DNA of 64,000 nt from Branchiostoma floridae. Taxonomy: Eukaryota; Chordata; Leptocardii; Amphioxiformes; Branchiostomatidae. The position numbers were made by a program, and so were the translations under genes. The stretch's first letter is position 1. Each line of letters begins with the position of its first letter. The DNA lies in contig NC_049995.1 of the NCBI RefSeq assembly GCF_000003815.2, positions 10,970,253-11,034,252 of the forward strand, given 5' to 3'. The notes under the pieces were generated by a model, which was not told the origin of the DNA, made no database searches, and saw nothing but the letters and a program-made list of their open reading frames with translations. Positions 12,040-27,100 of the stretch are shown piece by piece.

Positions 12040-15000
12040 ATTTGTAGACTGTTGTCCTCTGCAATTCTGATCCACTGCTTATCAGTACTCGGTTTGTTGA
12101 TGTGCCTAGAATACATGGAGAAAGGTATAACCCACCATCACAATCACATACTAGCAAACCGTTATACATTTGTACTACGTTGTAGAGAAAAGGATATTGT
12201 GACCTTTGGTATAGCTGTCACAGCCTAGGAAAATTGAAATGTAACTTGTTTTGTTGCCGTGAAAACATGGCCTTATTATGTCTTTGTGCAGTACAAAAGT
12301 CAACGCTATAGATCCGGATACCTGGGGTTAAAGGCCATTTCAATTGTTTTCGCAGGTGTTTTCCTGAAAGCCATGGCGATGTGTCTATCATTGCGATAAC
12401 GTACTGAACTTTGTTGAAAACATTTCTGAAACGTTTCTCTAACGAAATAACTTCAAAACATCGGGTTCCTATCAGCAGACGGACGCAAACGTTTCGCTAA
12501 CTAGTCCCTGGGCCAGACGGCATATCAGTACCCTCGGAGGGGGCATAATATTGGAAGATAAAGTATATATATTTTTGACGAGAATATCACTAAAAATCCG
12601 ACTTTAGATGGTCATAATTTTCTGTTGAATTATGATATCAGAGACCAATTGATATTTTTGTGATCGCCTTTGCAGGTTCTACCAGCCTCCAATTTTTATT
12701 GAAAAATATTGGTGTTTGTTTTTTGCCCCTCCCCCTTGACACAAAAAAGAGGGTGATACACAAAATGTAGCTTTGACGGCTGATAGCCGGTATAAAGCTA
12801 TCATACCAGAATGGCTATCACATCAAAATATATATCTACTATTCATAAATCACAAGAAGAATTTGCCCGCTCAGAGGGTACGTACCGATATGTGAAATTT
12901 GGTGTCCTGGCCCAAGGACTAGACGTTGAACAATGGTGGGGCGTACGCAGGTCTAAAGGTCACCAGGTGTGAAACCGTCGCGCAAGAGTGACTCTTTAGA
13001 ACAGGTGCACTGCCTGAACTACATAACACCAGGGCCAGTCGTCTTTCGTGTTGTCGTATTTTTTACTTACGCTCATTGCAGTTGAAACGTGTCAGGATCT
13101 CTATAACGCTTTCAGAATCGACATTGACTTGATGATACTGAGTCTCTCTTTATTGAAAAGACCTGTACATGTTAACGTAACGTTGCAATTAAAACAGGCT
13201 GTTTTGCCACCTGAGACGTTAATACAGTTTCTACTACCTATGTAGTGCAACAAATATGTAGAATAGTATACCAGTCTATAATGTGACGTTCCAAACGCCG
13301 ATTATATGCGCAGCCACACATTGACGTTACGTTTCAACTTCGTCCTAAGTACTCCAACTTTAAACAACAATTTCGTGTATCAATCCGCCCGTAATAAAAA
13401 GTAAGTCGTTAATCTTCAATACAGATATGAATGTGTGTACTGTTGTAGTCTGCTAATACCAGATTTCCATAATTGTTTACAGGTGGTTTTAGGCGTGATA
13501 TTAGTTTCTGAACAGTTACAGAACCGATTTCATTTTGTACTACCATGTCACCTAGTAACCTTTGTATCCATGCGCCACTTAGGTTATATCTAACCCCTCA
13601 TAACGCCTGGTAAGTTGATTTTTAACCTCCTTGGTTGCTATATAAACCATCAAATACAACCACCGAGTGAGCGAAGCAAATTTTATGGATGACATCCTCT
13701 GCACACACCAGATATAATGCGAGATGGCAAAAGAATGGGCCTCCGTCCATTCCTGAACCTACATTAAAGGGCTGGAGTTTGGTAGAGAGCTACATAATAC
13801 TAACATTAACATTAGGCATGATACTTGACATAGTCCACTCACTCACAACATTTACTCACAACAGTAAATACTCAAGTGTACCGATTTTTTAAATATTTCC
13901 TTCATTTCACAATAACAAACAGTCATACTAAATGTGATTCAATAACATCTAATCCAAACTACACATTGAACAAAGTAAACACACAACAAATACAAAATTT
14001 GTGCTATGACAACAAAAACCTAATAATTTCCCTTGCAACAGATCTAGAAAATAACAAGTCATGAATTCAAAGCAAACCAGTTCTATCCATGTTCTATACA
14101 TTTCAGCTGTTTTTTTTGTGCTCAAGAACACACTTCTTGAATAATTTTGTAACAACCAGTCAACCTACTTGCACAGTCCTGTTCATGTCCATATTTTACA
14201 ACTTGTACATTTATTACCACTGGACTCTTTTATTCTAACACTGCACTAAGTAGAATTGTTATTTGTCTTAAAGTTTATGTACTGCATTGTAAGAAGGGCA
14301 AGATTTCTGACAAGTGAATCTGTCTTCAATTGTACACAAATTCTTACCAGGGAGCAACTTCGACCTCATGTGTTTTCTGCTTTAGTGTTATACTTTTCTA
14401 ATTTATCTTTGTACAACATCAAAGTAATCTCACAACTGGATGTACAGCTACCCACATTACATTTCATCCTATTTGTTCATTACTGGGTTTTCCAAAAAGA
14501 CTTTTGCATCTTAAACTCTGGTATCTTACAATAACTGCTATCTTTACAAGCATGTACAGTCAGACTGAGTGGAGGGATTTGTGTGCAGTCTTTCTACATG
14601 TACAATCATGTACGCTATAGAGCTGCTATAGGTAGTTGTTTGTGAAACCATTTCCATTTGATGGTGTGGTTGTAGCTTCCTTGGATTTTATCCCTACAAC
14701 ATAAATGTATTTCTCCTGTCATACCGATGCGACATCAAATGGTGGAATCACATTTTAAAACATTTTGTATTCATTAAGTACGTATATCTATATATGGAGC
14801 AAGCAGCATCACTCAAGTTGGTTATCTGTAGCAGGCATCCTTCCATCTCTTCAGAAGATGGTAGTTATCATCATCATCATCATACACATACAAAGTTGGG
14901 GCATTATGGTAATAGCCCCACAATATTCAAGTGTCTTAGAAATGTAAACTAAGGTTTTCCTTAGCTTATGTGTCAGCTCATCCATAACTTTCATCATTTT

Positions 15001-15174
15001 TTTTAGCTTAGCAATTCCATATTCAGAAACATAGCCAGTAGTAGTATCTCTTCATGGCTAACCCAAGAACATTTCACTGTCTTAGAAATAGATATTTGTT
15101 TGACATCGAATATTTGCTATCCCTCTGATGTTGATCACCAATGTTGATCCCCGATGTTGGCCACCAGAACATCA
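12040..15174. other. Intergenic spacer between SPAG1 and glycosyltransferase copy 2
   Basis: Promoter side of copy 2 and 3' side of SPAG1. It carries the inverted-repeat element at 12501-12922 and a short piece of the AAATTTTATGGATGACATC repeat at about 13676. The SPAG1 3' UTR must occupy the right-hand part, but its end was not defined. No other gene recognised. Confidence 0.55.
12501..12922. mobile_element. MITE with long terminal inverted repeats
   Basis: The left end CTAGTCCCTGGGCCAG and the right end CTGGCCCAAGGACTAG are inverted repeats. The match continues inward through ATATCAGTACCCTC on the left and GAGGGTACGTACCGATAT on the right. About 420 bp with no coding capacity. Confidence 0.7.
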
Positions 15175-18100
15175 TTAGAAAACGAATGCCTTCTTAAGCG
15201 CAGTGATGTCATCTTTTGTGTACTCCGTACAGGGCTGGTTCAGAAGGCAGTTCAGGGTAGAACAGATGTCTGAAAAAGGAGAACAATACAATTCTCAGTG
15301 GTCAATAACGATTCATTCGACGTTAAACTCTCCAAATAGAGAGCAAATGGAAACAGCACAAATTGGAAATGAAATAAAGTAAGCTAAGGCCACAGCAAGT
15401 AAATTTTCTGGATGACATTCGTGCGCTCATTAATTTTCGCCGGATTTGAAAAAAAAATTTTCTTCTCTGGAGATAGTAAACATGAGGAGAAAGTACCAAA
15501 ATGGGAAAATCTGAAGTGTTGTAGCCTAATGATTGTACTATTATATATACGCAGTAACACTAATGTCTATTCAGCTGAAGTTGCATCTTATTATTGGATT
15601 TGACTTCTTCTTAGAAGGCAGTGGTTAATGAACTGTCTCACACACTGCAGAATAAGTGGGTTTTGTGACTTCAGTAAAAATGTAGTCTTTTGGTGATGTC
15701 CTACTCCTAGGTTGCAAAAACTGGGTGAAATTGTAGCGATTGTTTGGAATAATTGGTTTCTTTCAAACTCATAGTGAGGACACTGACTAATAAAATGTAT
15801 TTCATTTTCCACCGCATTCATTGAGCAATATTTACAAAATCTTTCGTGGACAGGTAGCTTTTTATAGCGGCCCCTTTCAATCTCTAATGGGTGTGCACTA
15901 ATTCTTAACTTACATATGGCAGACCTTTCATCAAACTTATTAAGATACAGATAATTTTCCATTGAATACTTAGATTTAACACAGAAGTGAAACTAGGTAG
16001 AAAATTGTAAAACTGGCACCACTATGGAGGTCATGAGTGTACAGTTGCCAACTTGATAAGTGATACCAGTCTACCACACAAGTGCACATCACTTTTACTA
16101 TAATTATACTAGTTCCCTTCTTGAATGCAGGAATAACTGACTTGTTGTCTCGTCACTTCAATTCTTGTTACAACGTTTTGGTGTCTATTTTGAAAAATTA
16201 AGGCATCTTGTTTTTATTTACCCATCCCATTTTTGCAGTCTGAAGAGCATGTCATCCATAAAATTTACTTGCTGTGGCCTTACGTCACCATTCAAAATGA
16301 TGAGTGCAACTAAGGTAAAATCTGTTATCTCCTTTAATACATGTAAATGTTCAGAAAATGCTGCTGCAGTATGATTTTCCTATTGTCTAACTTCAGAAAC
16401 GTTTCAATGAACAAGGTGAACCCTGTAGTACTCACAGTTCTTATCCTTGGCACTGAGGAAGGTTTTCAGCATGTTGAAGCGGTTGACCTTTGTGATGTAG
16501 TAGACATACTGGTATACCAGGGCTGGCTCTGGATGTGAAAAGAAAATAGATCAAACGTTTTTGATGAAAGGCAAAACGGACATAATACATGGTACAATGA
16601 CAGAGTTGGGGGGGGGGGGTCAAATTGTGTCTAAAATACTGTAAATACATTCAAGTTTGTGGGGATTTGATTTTAAGGCAGGTAGTACAAAGGAGTGTTT
16701 GCGGTGGTTTTAAGTTTGTGATATAGGTACAGACACGTACTGTATAGTATGGAAACCCTGGCGCATTTACTGACAGCCAGTCAGAAACCACTGGCAAAAA
16801 CTGCAAACACAAAACTACCGCGAACATTTTTGCATTTACAGTACCCTTACATATTGAAAAAGCCTTCTCTTGTTCATATACAAGCATGTTTATGTAGATC
16901 ACAGGAGACAATGGTTAAGTGTATGAAAAAGGAGTACAAAACAGACCTTTCTTTCTAAAGCTGTTTAAAAAGCTAACTTACCTCTGTTAACGACATCCTC
17001 CTCCTTTAAGACATGGACTATCTTGTTGATCATCTCAGCATCCATCTTGTTACTCACAACTGAAATATAAGTCAGAGACATGATCATAAAGCCATCACTG
17101 AATTCAAAGAAATGATTATATAATAAAAAAGTTTAAGTTTCAGGGTTAATGTGGCAATGACATTGGGGTGAACTGAGTGTAATATGGAATATATAGTGTA
17201 ACAGTTGTATTCTATATGTCTCCCACTGGATTCTTCTTGACGTGTGTATAGATCTACTGTCTAAAGTTGTACGGGTAATGTTAGCTATAGTCTAATCCGA
17301 CCAGCAATCACCATGTTGCATTCTCTATATCAGGCTTTTCTTAAAACTGGCCACCTGTCCACAGCGATCAAATTTGGCCAGTCCCTTGAGCAACTGCTAA
17401 ATATAGACAGGTTTGACTATCTTGACGTCTAAAGTATGCACAATACTCACCATTAGGTATAGTGTTAATCATTACATGTGTAAACTTAAGCCACTGTCAA
17501 TTGCTTCTTCCTTGACCTCCAAGAAAAGAGGAGGAGAGCTCTGAAGGCCAAATGAAGACACAAACCAAGACAGCAAAAGACAAATATACACAGCCCCACC
17601 TTTTGGCAACTCCTCAGGGGCGATGCTCTTGAGCAGGCCCAGGTAGAGCTCGTTGTCATCACTGTTCTTCAGGGCACTCCAGGCTGTCATGAACAGGTAC
17701 GGAGAGCTCTGGAGGAAAAAGGAATGGTGTTGAAGATAACATTTTCATTTTAACTAATATTGAACAGTTCTGAGTACTACTACACACAGTAAACATGCTT
17801 ATGTTTAAAATGCCTTTCACTGAAACTTAAGAAGACATTTTTCCTAAAGGGGCAATGAAAAACTCATACAATTTCAGCTAACTAATCATAAATACAAGGT
17901 ATGCAGAATACATTCTAGGGAAAGCTGAGCTGGCAAATTTAATCATGACATTCTTCTGTTTCACAATATTTTTTTTTCATTCAAGGCTCATTTTAACTTA
18001 CACTTTTCTCCTAACCTGAATAGAAATGTTAACCATTGCATACATTGAACAAAGAAAATTTGATTAAATGCTACAGTTTCACCAAAGTAAAAGCAAAACT

Positions 18101-21100
18101 TAAGCTGGATGTGTTGGCAGATTATTTAATCATAATCACCTTGGCCTGCCTTGAAGCTTCCTCAACTTTGGCCTTCAGCTTCCTCTTGGTGGAGGGACTC
18201 GTAGCCTTGGGCCCCTCCTTAGGTGCCATGGGGTCTCCCTTGATACCTTCCGCCTTAAGGAATAAGAAACAAAGCTTAAGATGTTACCTATGACTCCTGG
18301 CCGACAAAGAAGTTAGCTGGTTAGTTAATATTAATAGTAGAGATACAGGCACGAGTTTGAATCACAATGCTTGCAAGTCCATTTACTCCGTAACAGTGCA
18401 TTGTTACTACATGCGTTTCACTAGTATTACCAGTATGTTTACTATGAAAGCATGGAAAATAACAGTAATGCAGGACTAAAAACATGTCAAAGCATAAAAT
18501 GTGACCCAATTTACTTACAAAATTAAAGTTTTCTTCAAAGAAACAAAAAAATATGTCCTTCCAATGATTCTGCTTGCACAGAAATATTTTTGGCTTATGT
18601 TTTTGATACGAAATGATTTGTTTGTTTGTTTTGAGTCCTGCTGTTTACAACCTACCGTCGTTTCCTCCTCACTGTCGCTGTCCTCACCCTCCTCAACTAC
18701 TACTCTCCTCCTGCTCTTCCCAGCATCCTTTGCAGCCTTCCCAGAATCCTTATCCTTACCGTCTTGAAGAGATCTTAGCTCCTGAGAAGGCAGCAAAAGT
18801 GGGGCTTCCAACACAGCATGCACATGCTATCAGTACAGACATGCTAAACACACACAGGCTAAAAACGGTGTTAAATTGTTCTGTTAGATTGTGAAGTTGG
18901 AACCTAGAATGTTGGTTCAAGAAGTATCCTTTATGTTGCCAGTGATGGTTTCATGTTTTGTGCCTAAAACGTAAAGGGTTTTCTTTTTTAAGTTTCTTTT
19001 TTGAGTTCTTTTTAAGGCCATGTGGTCTTCCAAAACTTTGATAATGCTAACGCAGTGCCTCCTTAAAGTTTTATCATACATATGGTGCAGCTTTATTGAC
19101 ATTTTTTTAACAAGGTCTATGTGCAGATATCCTGGACAACTTTTTTGATTTTTAACCTCCTTGCATTAACTTACTTTGTATGACAATACTTTTCTCTGCA
19201 TATTTTGTCTTGTAACAGATCAGTTATCACTTACTTACATGTGTATCAGGTCTTATTTCAACAAGAGATTAAAGATGAAGGGCAGGTGAAAAGATATTTG
19301 ATTTCTGAGAATGAAAAGTAATGTAAACAAATATGGTGGTCAACAGGAAAGTGTGGGTATTGAGATTTTTTTTTTCAATTATGTCAATAAAGAAAAGAGC
19401 ACATTCACCACTAGAAAGCCAGAGTAGAGAGTCTAACTGCAGAGAACAAAATGGACAGATGAAAAAAGGGTTTTGTTGTGAAAATAAATCAGTGGTACCC
19501 AAAAGGACAGAACATTTAAAAATACTAAAACATCCTGGTTCCCTCATTTTTATGGAATGGATTAGAATTGCAACATCTCAGACACAAACACCATGCAGGC
19601 TGCCCTGCCCCCCTCCCCACCTTTCTCCACAGCTCCTTCACATCGTCCAGTTCAGTTTTAGCAGCCTTGTTCTTAGGGTCAAGTTTCAGCAGCTCAGTCA
19701 GGTCCTTCGCCGCCTCACTGTACCGCTTCAGCATCTGGAGATTTGAAAGAAGAGTTAGTAAAAAAAGATGTCTTCAATATAGGACTCTTTATATCTTTAC
19801 CAAAGTCAAAGTTTAAGTAAGATGGAATAGTCCATCTTCTAGTAATTTCTCCAAAATTGTAGTGCAGTTATTCGAGTCTGCAGTGTCATGTTATGTGACT
19901 TACATGTAACGCTAGATCATATTTATCCCCAGGTTAAGGTAACCTATATCCATTGAATTTAAAAGCAGGGTATCTAGGGATATTGATCAAGTTGACAGAT
20001 GATGATTTCAAATTGCAATGTATCTTCAATATATTGCAGTTTCAGACTTGATAATAATTATCCATAATTACCCTGTTTCTGAATACAATGGATATAGGCT
20101 ATACCCCCAGATAAAGGTGAACTAGCGTTAGCAAAGAACAAACACTTCTGAATCAGCCTTAGACTGTACTGATATTATGATTATGAAGAATTAGTCTGGA
20201 TTCTCTTTTACTGCCTTTTGCTACTGTCTATAACAATCGGTGTGGACATTACCTTACAATTAAACTTCAGCATAAAAATTGCCATGTTGTGTACTACAAT
20301 GGAATTCCAATACCTTCATAAAACGTAATACATGCTTACCAATATTTCCAACCATCAGAGCAAGCTATGTCTAATATGTTATGGACAAAAAGCTGTCCAC
20401 TAACCTTTCTAGCCTGAGCCCGTCTGAAGTAAGCCTTGATGTTTTTGTCATCCAACTCCAGAGTCTTGTTACAGTCAGCCTCTGCTTCAGTAGGCTGGGG
20501 AGGGGGCAAATATACAGATGTGCTGTTATGATAACAGGTTGTACAAAAAGGCATGTACAGTGAAAGACAGACACACCTCTACCTCAGGTAAAATACAAGA
20601 AAGAATAGCCAATATAAGCTGCCTTGTATAATCATTATCAATAACTGCCTTCTACACAATGAAATACTTCATTTAGTGAGGAGTCCCTTTCTCACATCAA
20701 TTCCAAGAAAATACTTTATTTGTAACCATTTCTTACAACTCCAGATAGCTACAATGTAGATAGAGGCACAAGGGAGGGAGTTGAAGATAGACAGAGAGAG
20801 GGAGTGCATAAGTGAATGAGAAAGAGGGAGGGAGAAGAAAGAGGGAGGGAGAAGAAGAAGGAGAGAGAGAAGGAGGGAAAGAGGCCTAGGGAGAGGGAAA
20901 GATGGGAAAGGAAGAGGGAGGAGGGAGAGAGAGGGAGGAGGGAAAGAGAGGGAGGAGGGAAAGAGAGGGAGCACACAAGTGAGAGAGGGAGAGAGAGAGA
21001 GGGAAGGTGAGAAACTGAGAGAGGAGGAAGGGAGAGAGAGAGGAGGAGAGGAAGGAGGAACAGAGAAACTTACCCTGGTCATTTTCAGATGGCAGAGTGC

Positions 21101-24100
21101 TCTGTTACAGTAAGCCACAGCCTGGTCAGGTGAGAGCTCTATACACTTGTTATAACACTGGGTGGCTGGTCCAAAGTGTCCTTTCTTGACCAGGGTGTTT
21201 CCTTTCTCCTTAAAGTGCAGGAAAGTGTCTCGAGGGGATGTTGACTTTGCTTGCTTTTTCTCACTTTTTGTGGGAGTTTTTTTCTTGTCTTCCTTCTTTT
21301 CTTCCACTTTCTCTTTCTTTGTTTCTTGTGCTTTTTTGGAACTTTCTGCCTTTTTACTTGTAGACTTTTCAGCATTTTCCTTTTCTTTGTTTGATTTGGA
21401 TGCTTTTCCTTCCTGGGCTGATGGCTCCTTCACTCCATTGACCAATGGTTGTTTAGCTTCAGGTGCTTTGATTTCATTGGCTACTGGTTTACTAGGTTCT
21501 GGTTTCTGATTGGTTGGTGGTGGGGTTGCCGGGGAAACAGTTCTATTTGCACTGTGAGGGCTGTAAGTGGGAATGCTGGGTAATTTTGACCTCCAGTCTG
21601 GTCCATCCAAGTCCTTCAGCATTTGTGCTGATCTAAGGAAAGAAATCAACAATTCATGTACAAAAATGAAATCTTTTTATTTCTATCTGCTATGATTGTG
21701 TATTTGTTTCACATGGGCTTCTACTTGTATCAAACAGGCTTCCATAGAAGACTAGATTTGGTTGTTGCAATTGCTGTTGAACGACTGACCACAAAAAATC
21801 ACATTATCTTGTAACAAAATATAAAAATGTGCTGGTCTAACAGCAGCAAGAATATTGATCGAGGGTTATTAGAGGACACTGACCTGTGTGACCCCTGCTG
21901 TGCCTGGATGTTAGCAGGGTCGATGTTCAGCACATGTTTGTAGTCCACATAAGCCTGCCTGAACCTGAAACATACAAACACAAAGTTGTTAATATGTCGA
22001 TAAAGGTTAGACATCCAGCTAATAAATTATATACACCAAAAAGCAGTTACTCAAGCAGCTGGATATGATTTTGGAAACAGTCAGACGTTTCAGACACCAA
22101 TCGGTGTCATGTCTTTTGTCAGTAAAACTGGAGAGATCTTGTTGGAGAGTAGTTTTTATATCCTAGCTGTGAATTGATATGTAAAAGAGATCTAGTTGAA
22201 GAACAGGTTTATCCTAACTATGAATTAATATGCTACTACAGTGGATTCCAATTATTCGTATTACGCCTTTTTGGATAATTCGGGTAATTGGATAGAATTA
22301 CGAAATCCCAAAACATTTGCCATTCATTCTATTGTTTAGAACATCGCAGAATTGGATAACCCACGGTCTCAAACTTCGGGTTTTTGGATAGAATTACGTC
22401 AGGTCACACAAATTAAAAATGGGAAAATATGCCCTAAAACTCACAAAATGAGTCCAAAGGTAACTAGTAAATGTATGTATAAAGGTGTAAAGCCATGTAA
22501 AGGACCGTAAGAAAGTTACATTCCACAGAAAATCTAGCCGATAGCGCTGTGCTAGCGTGCGAACATTTGGAGTTAGGCGCCATTTTGTTAGGTTGCCGCA
22601 AGGTATGATGAGCGAACGTCATGGGAACGTCAACACGCTTTTGAGTTCATATTTCCCCTTCAGACAACGTCTAAACTTGGTTTACCCTACAAAAATGTGT
22701 TTTTTCATATCCACTGTCTCATTAATTGAGCTGATTTCGGCTGCGCTGCGTAGATTTACAACAACGCACGTAATGCAACAGGGGTGTGATTTTGCAATGA
22801 CCTATCTTGCGCATTGAATGGCGGGATATCTCAACCCACGCGCCGCCATTTTAAATGTTTTGAACGTGAATTTTTTCCGTCTTCCACCGCGAAAGACGGA
22901 AATTTCAGAGTAATTTGTGGACACAAGTTGTAGACAAGAAAGTGAAGAGTTTATCACTCTCCAATACCGCTGTTTTAACTTAGAATTATGAAAGTAACGT
23001 CATATTCTCCGGCATACGAGCGGAGCCATGTTCGTCTTTGTTTTGGTATGCCGCCAAATTGCCGACGCACGGCTGTGGGAGTCAAGCGTACTTTTCCACA
23101 TGTGCATTTAGCCACTGATTTGAACTCTTTATTAGATCGAGCATCTCACAGAAATCGGAACATATGATTAAAGTTTCCGTATCGTTAGAGTGGTAACCTC
23201 TATGAGCGTCTGTGTGTTATGTTTGCGTATTGGTTTTCAAAACTACACCCCTCCCCAACCAATGCCGCTAAAGCTGGTCATATAGCCAACTTCGGACTCT
23301 AGAATAGGCCGGATAATTGGATAAAATGACCAGACAAATAGGCGATACAATAAAGCGGATTCCACTGTATAAAAACTCTCTCACACATTTGATTAAATCC
23401 CCAGTGTCACTGATGAACGACAACAGATGGTTGTCTGAAACATCTTTCCAAAATCATATCCAGTTGCTTGAAAGTAACTGCTTTTTGGTGCAATTTGCAA
23501 TACTTCCTTCACGTTCCAAAAACTTATGCTACCATTCTCTGTGTCATTCGTTCAACCTTCCTGACCACAAAGTCAACTTTTTTAGGCACACTCGCACCAC
23601 TTTTGGCGATCCCAGAGGATGTCATACGTATGATCACATCAACATGTCCTTATCCAATAGCCAGGAATATTCTGTGAATAATGAAATGATGTGAAACACT
23701 AACTTCTCCAGATGTTCATATGCTGTGGCCCTCCTGAGTAGGGGTTTCCAGGAGTGAGGCTGGAGCTGGAGGGCGTGGTCACAGTCGTCAAGGCAACCCT
23801 TCACGTCCCCCACCTTGTTCTTACTGGCAGCACGGTTACTGTACAGGGTGGACAGGCCCTGGCTGTGGTCTGCTTCTTCTGCAATTGTAAATAAAAGGTT
23901 AATAAGTCATTTTCATGGAAGCCCATCTGTGTTGGTACTTGGTAGTAATCATAGTACAATGCTAAACTTTCTTCCAACACAAAGGTATACACGGATAAAA
24001 TTTATACTGAAGTATCCTGACACAAACGCCCCTATTCGCTGCCGTGAGAAGTCTCTCAAACACATCCACATTGAATCTCTTTGCCATAACATTTCACTGG

Positions 24101-27100
24101 ACAATGTCAGGACTATTTTGTATGTAACTTGTAAGAGGTATAAAGGAGGCCATATACATCAGGGCACTCCAGCCATCACTGAACAGAGACGGTGGGTGTT
24201 ATAACCTTCCTAGCACGTTTGACCAATTGCTGACGTCATGTATCCACAAGATCACGTTTTAATTGATGATATGTCTGAAACTCTCGCGAGTTTCCGTTCT
24301 AAAGTAATGGGTCATTAGTATTGATCGTGAAAAAGGTGACAGTGGCTGTTGAAAATTTATACCAATAATTCAATGATGAGATACAATTGTGTAAAATGCA
24401 CTTAAATGTCAACAAACATGAATTTTTATCTTATAGAAAGTAATACGCAACCAACCTTTCTCCAGATCAGTGATGGCCTGGGTGTACTTTTTCATTGCTG
24501 CAGCATACTGGCCCTGTTGGTACAGAGCATTCCCAGCATCCTTCAGTTGGACCACACCATCTGGCAGTGGAGGCGGGGGTGATGGGGCTGGAGCAGGAGG
24601 GGCCACATTTTCCTCACCGTTGGTTACAGCAGTCTCTTCTGTGCTAGATGGTTTTTCTGTGCCTTCGGGATTTTTCGTTTCTTCTTGAGCTTCCTTTGAA
24701 GAGGTCTGTTCTGCTGCTGTTGTGGTAGTTTCTGTGATAGCTTCAGCAGAAGTTTCTTCAACTTTCTTCTCTTCCTGAAGATTTTCTGCAGGTTTAGATG
24801 TGTCTTCATTTCCCTCCTGTACAAAGATGACAATAAAATGCATTTCACTTCATTCTACTGTCTTATAAAATATAAACAACAAAGTATTTCATATGTCAAG
24901 ATAACATGCATCAGCAATTCTTAAGAGAACTTTCAGGCAACAATAACACAGAAGTAAAATAACCTCAAATTTTTTAAAATAGACTTTTCTTTACTACATT
25001 CATGACATTGTATATTATACAAGTCTGTGTACTGATCGCAATCACAATTAATGGTGCACAACCTAAAAGCATCTTCACTATAGGACTCTTCACTATTGGT
25101 CAATAAAACTGGGGTGTGCTCTCTATAAGAACCTGAAGTTAGGAACAAAAAGTTTTCTAAAACAGGTAGATGTATGACTCTTTTCTTTATCAGGCAGGCC
25201 ATCAGGCCTTGAATATTAAGAGTGATAGACTATAAAGTTTCTGTCTTTCTTACATCTTGAGCATCATCAGCTTCCTCTTCCGACTCAGTGTCTCCCCCCT
25301 CCACATCCATGACACCATCCACCTCCTCGATCACCATCCTGCGACCTTTGCCCTTTGACCCCTCAGTTGAAGTTGTCTCTTGAATATTTTTCAGGAGTTC
25401 CTCCGACTTCTTGGCTTCTTCTGATTTTTCAGTGGCTTTTTGATCTTGGACTTCTTTCAACATGGCCTGTGGAAAAATCATCAATTACGGGTTAAAAAGA
25501 TATTTAATGTGTAGTTACTGTTACAGTTACTGTAGTAGTATCCAATATTGGATTATACTATTGCTGAGGTACCTGACACAAGGGTAGGCAGCAGTCAGCT
25601 AGTCTTCACACGATAACACTTTATAAAAATTATGTAATATACTGTGAAAGAAGTATGGTTGGCTAGCAAAAACCTTTAGAACTGTTCTCAAGCTGAACTT
25701 GAAACACTGCATTAGTCTATCTGTAAATCATACTAGTATACTATTTCTTGTTAAACATGTTTAAAGAATTAAGTAGCAGTTCCTTTGCCTGAGCAGTCTG
25801 ATGAACATAATTTTACCTTGCACCACTTAATCCCCTAATCAAGGAAAAGGATTGTCCTAGGTATTTTTGAGTCATTCCTCCTGTTCGTATCATCATGTAT
25901 AGTCCAAAGTGTGGCCATAGGACTGTATCTTTTGAACCACTCACACCAGGAAAGACCCCCTCTCTTCAGTTCAGTTCAGTTCAGTTCATCCTCAGGGAGG
26001 TGACACCATCGTCTCCACATATTCCTATCCAGCATGATCTCTTCTGATGGGTTCTTTAACAGGCTTAAGGTGTGGGTCTTTTCAATCAAGTCCATAAAAT
26101 GAGCAGTGTTTGTAACCTTCATCGACAAAGCAGTGTTTACCTTTGCCTTGGGGTTGTGAGGTTCCTGTTCCAGTACAATAGTCAGGTCAGCTATGGCCTC
26201 CTCCCTCTGTCCTAGTCCCTTCCTACCCATGGCTCTTCTCAACAGGGCTGTGGGGAAACATTGAGTCTTATAAGGGCTGAGTAGTTCGGAGACTAAATAA
26301 GTTGTGAACATACAGTGACCATGACACCATCCAAAATGTAAAATCTCAAAAGAGTAGTTGACAATATTTTCCCACTATTGCAAACTGCCTTACTACCAAC
26401 AAGTCTCCAAGCAGATGTAGTAGTGAGGCTTGTTTCATGTGTTTGGCATTGTTTACGTTGTCACTCCAAAAAAAGGTTTAAATATTTAAGAAATGAAGAA
26501 CAGCAGAAGTGAAGAAAACATAGAACCCGCCAAGTATGCACAATGCATAATATGGTCTGCACTACATTGCCAAAACATGTAAGTCAAAGGGGGGTCAAAT
26601 GGAACTTATAAATGTATTATTAAGACAATTGTTACAGTACCTTTCAGGTTGCCAGGTTCCATCTCCAGGACCACATTAGTGTCATCTACTGCATCCTGCC
26701 ATTTCTCCAGCCTCAGTTCTGTTGTAAAGGGTGAAAGGTCAATATTAGACCAAAAATAGCAAACTGTTCTAGTCCTGAAGATTTTCTTAAGCATACATTT
26801 TCTGCAAATAGTGACGAGTACTGTAAATGCAGAAATATTCGCGGTGGATTAATGTTAATAACCGCGAACTTAAAACCACTGCGAACATTTTTCTAGAATG
26901 GTATTAGATTGTAGTCTATGGTGTTACCGCGAACTTAAATCCACCGCGAAAAGTCCCTTTTCCCGCTACTGCGAAAAGTCCCTTTTCCCGCTACTGTGAA
27001 ATTAAATCCCGGCGAACTTAAATGCATTTACAGTATCTTTTCCAAAGACTTTAAAGAGGTACAAAAACATCACAACCAAGACCACTCAGGTCACAACAGA

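Noticed and set aside
20669-21073. Extension of SPAG1 exon 14 into a Ser/Pro/Leu-rich C-terminus
   Set aside because: The extension reads the polypyrimidine tract after a good GTAAGT donor. Splicing at 21073 restores the TPR, so the extension is intron.
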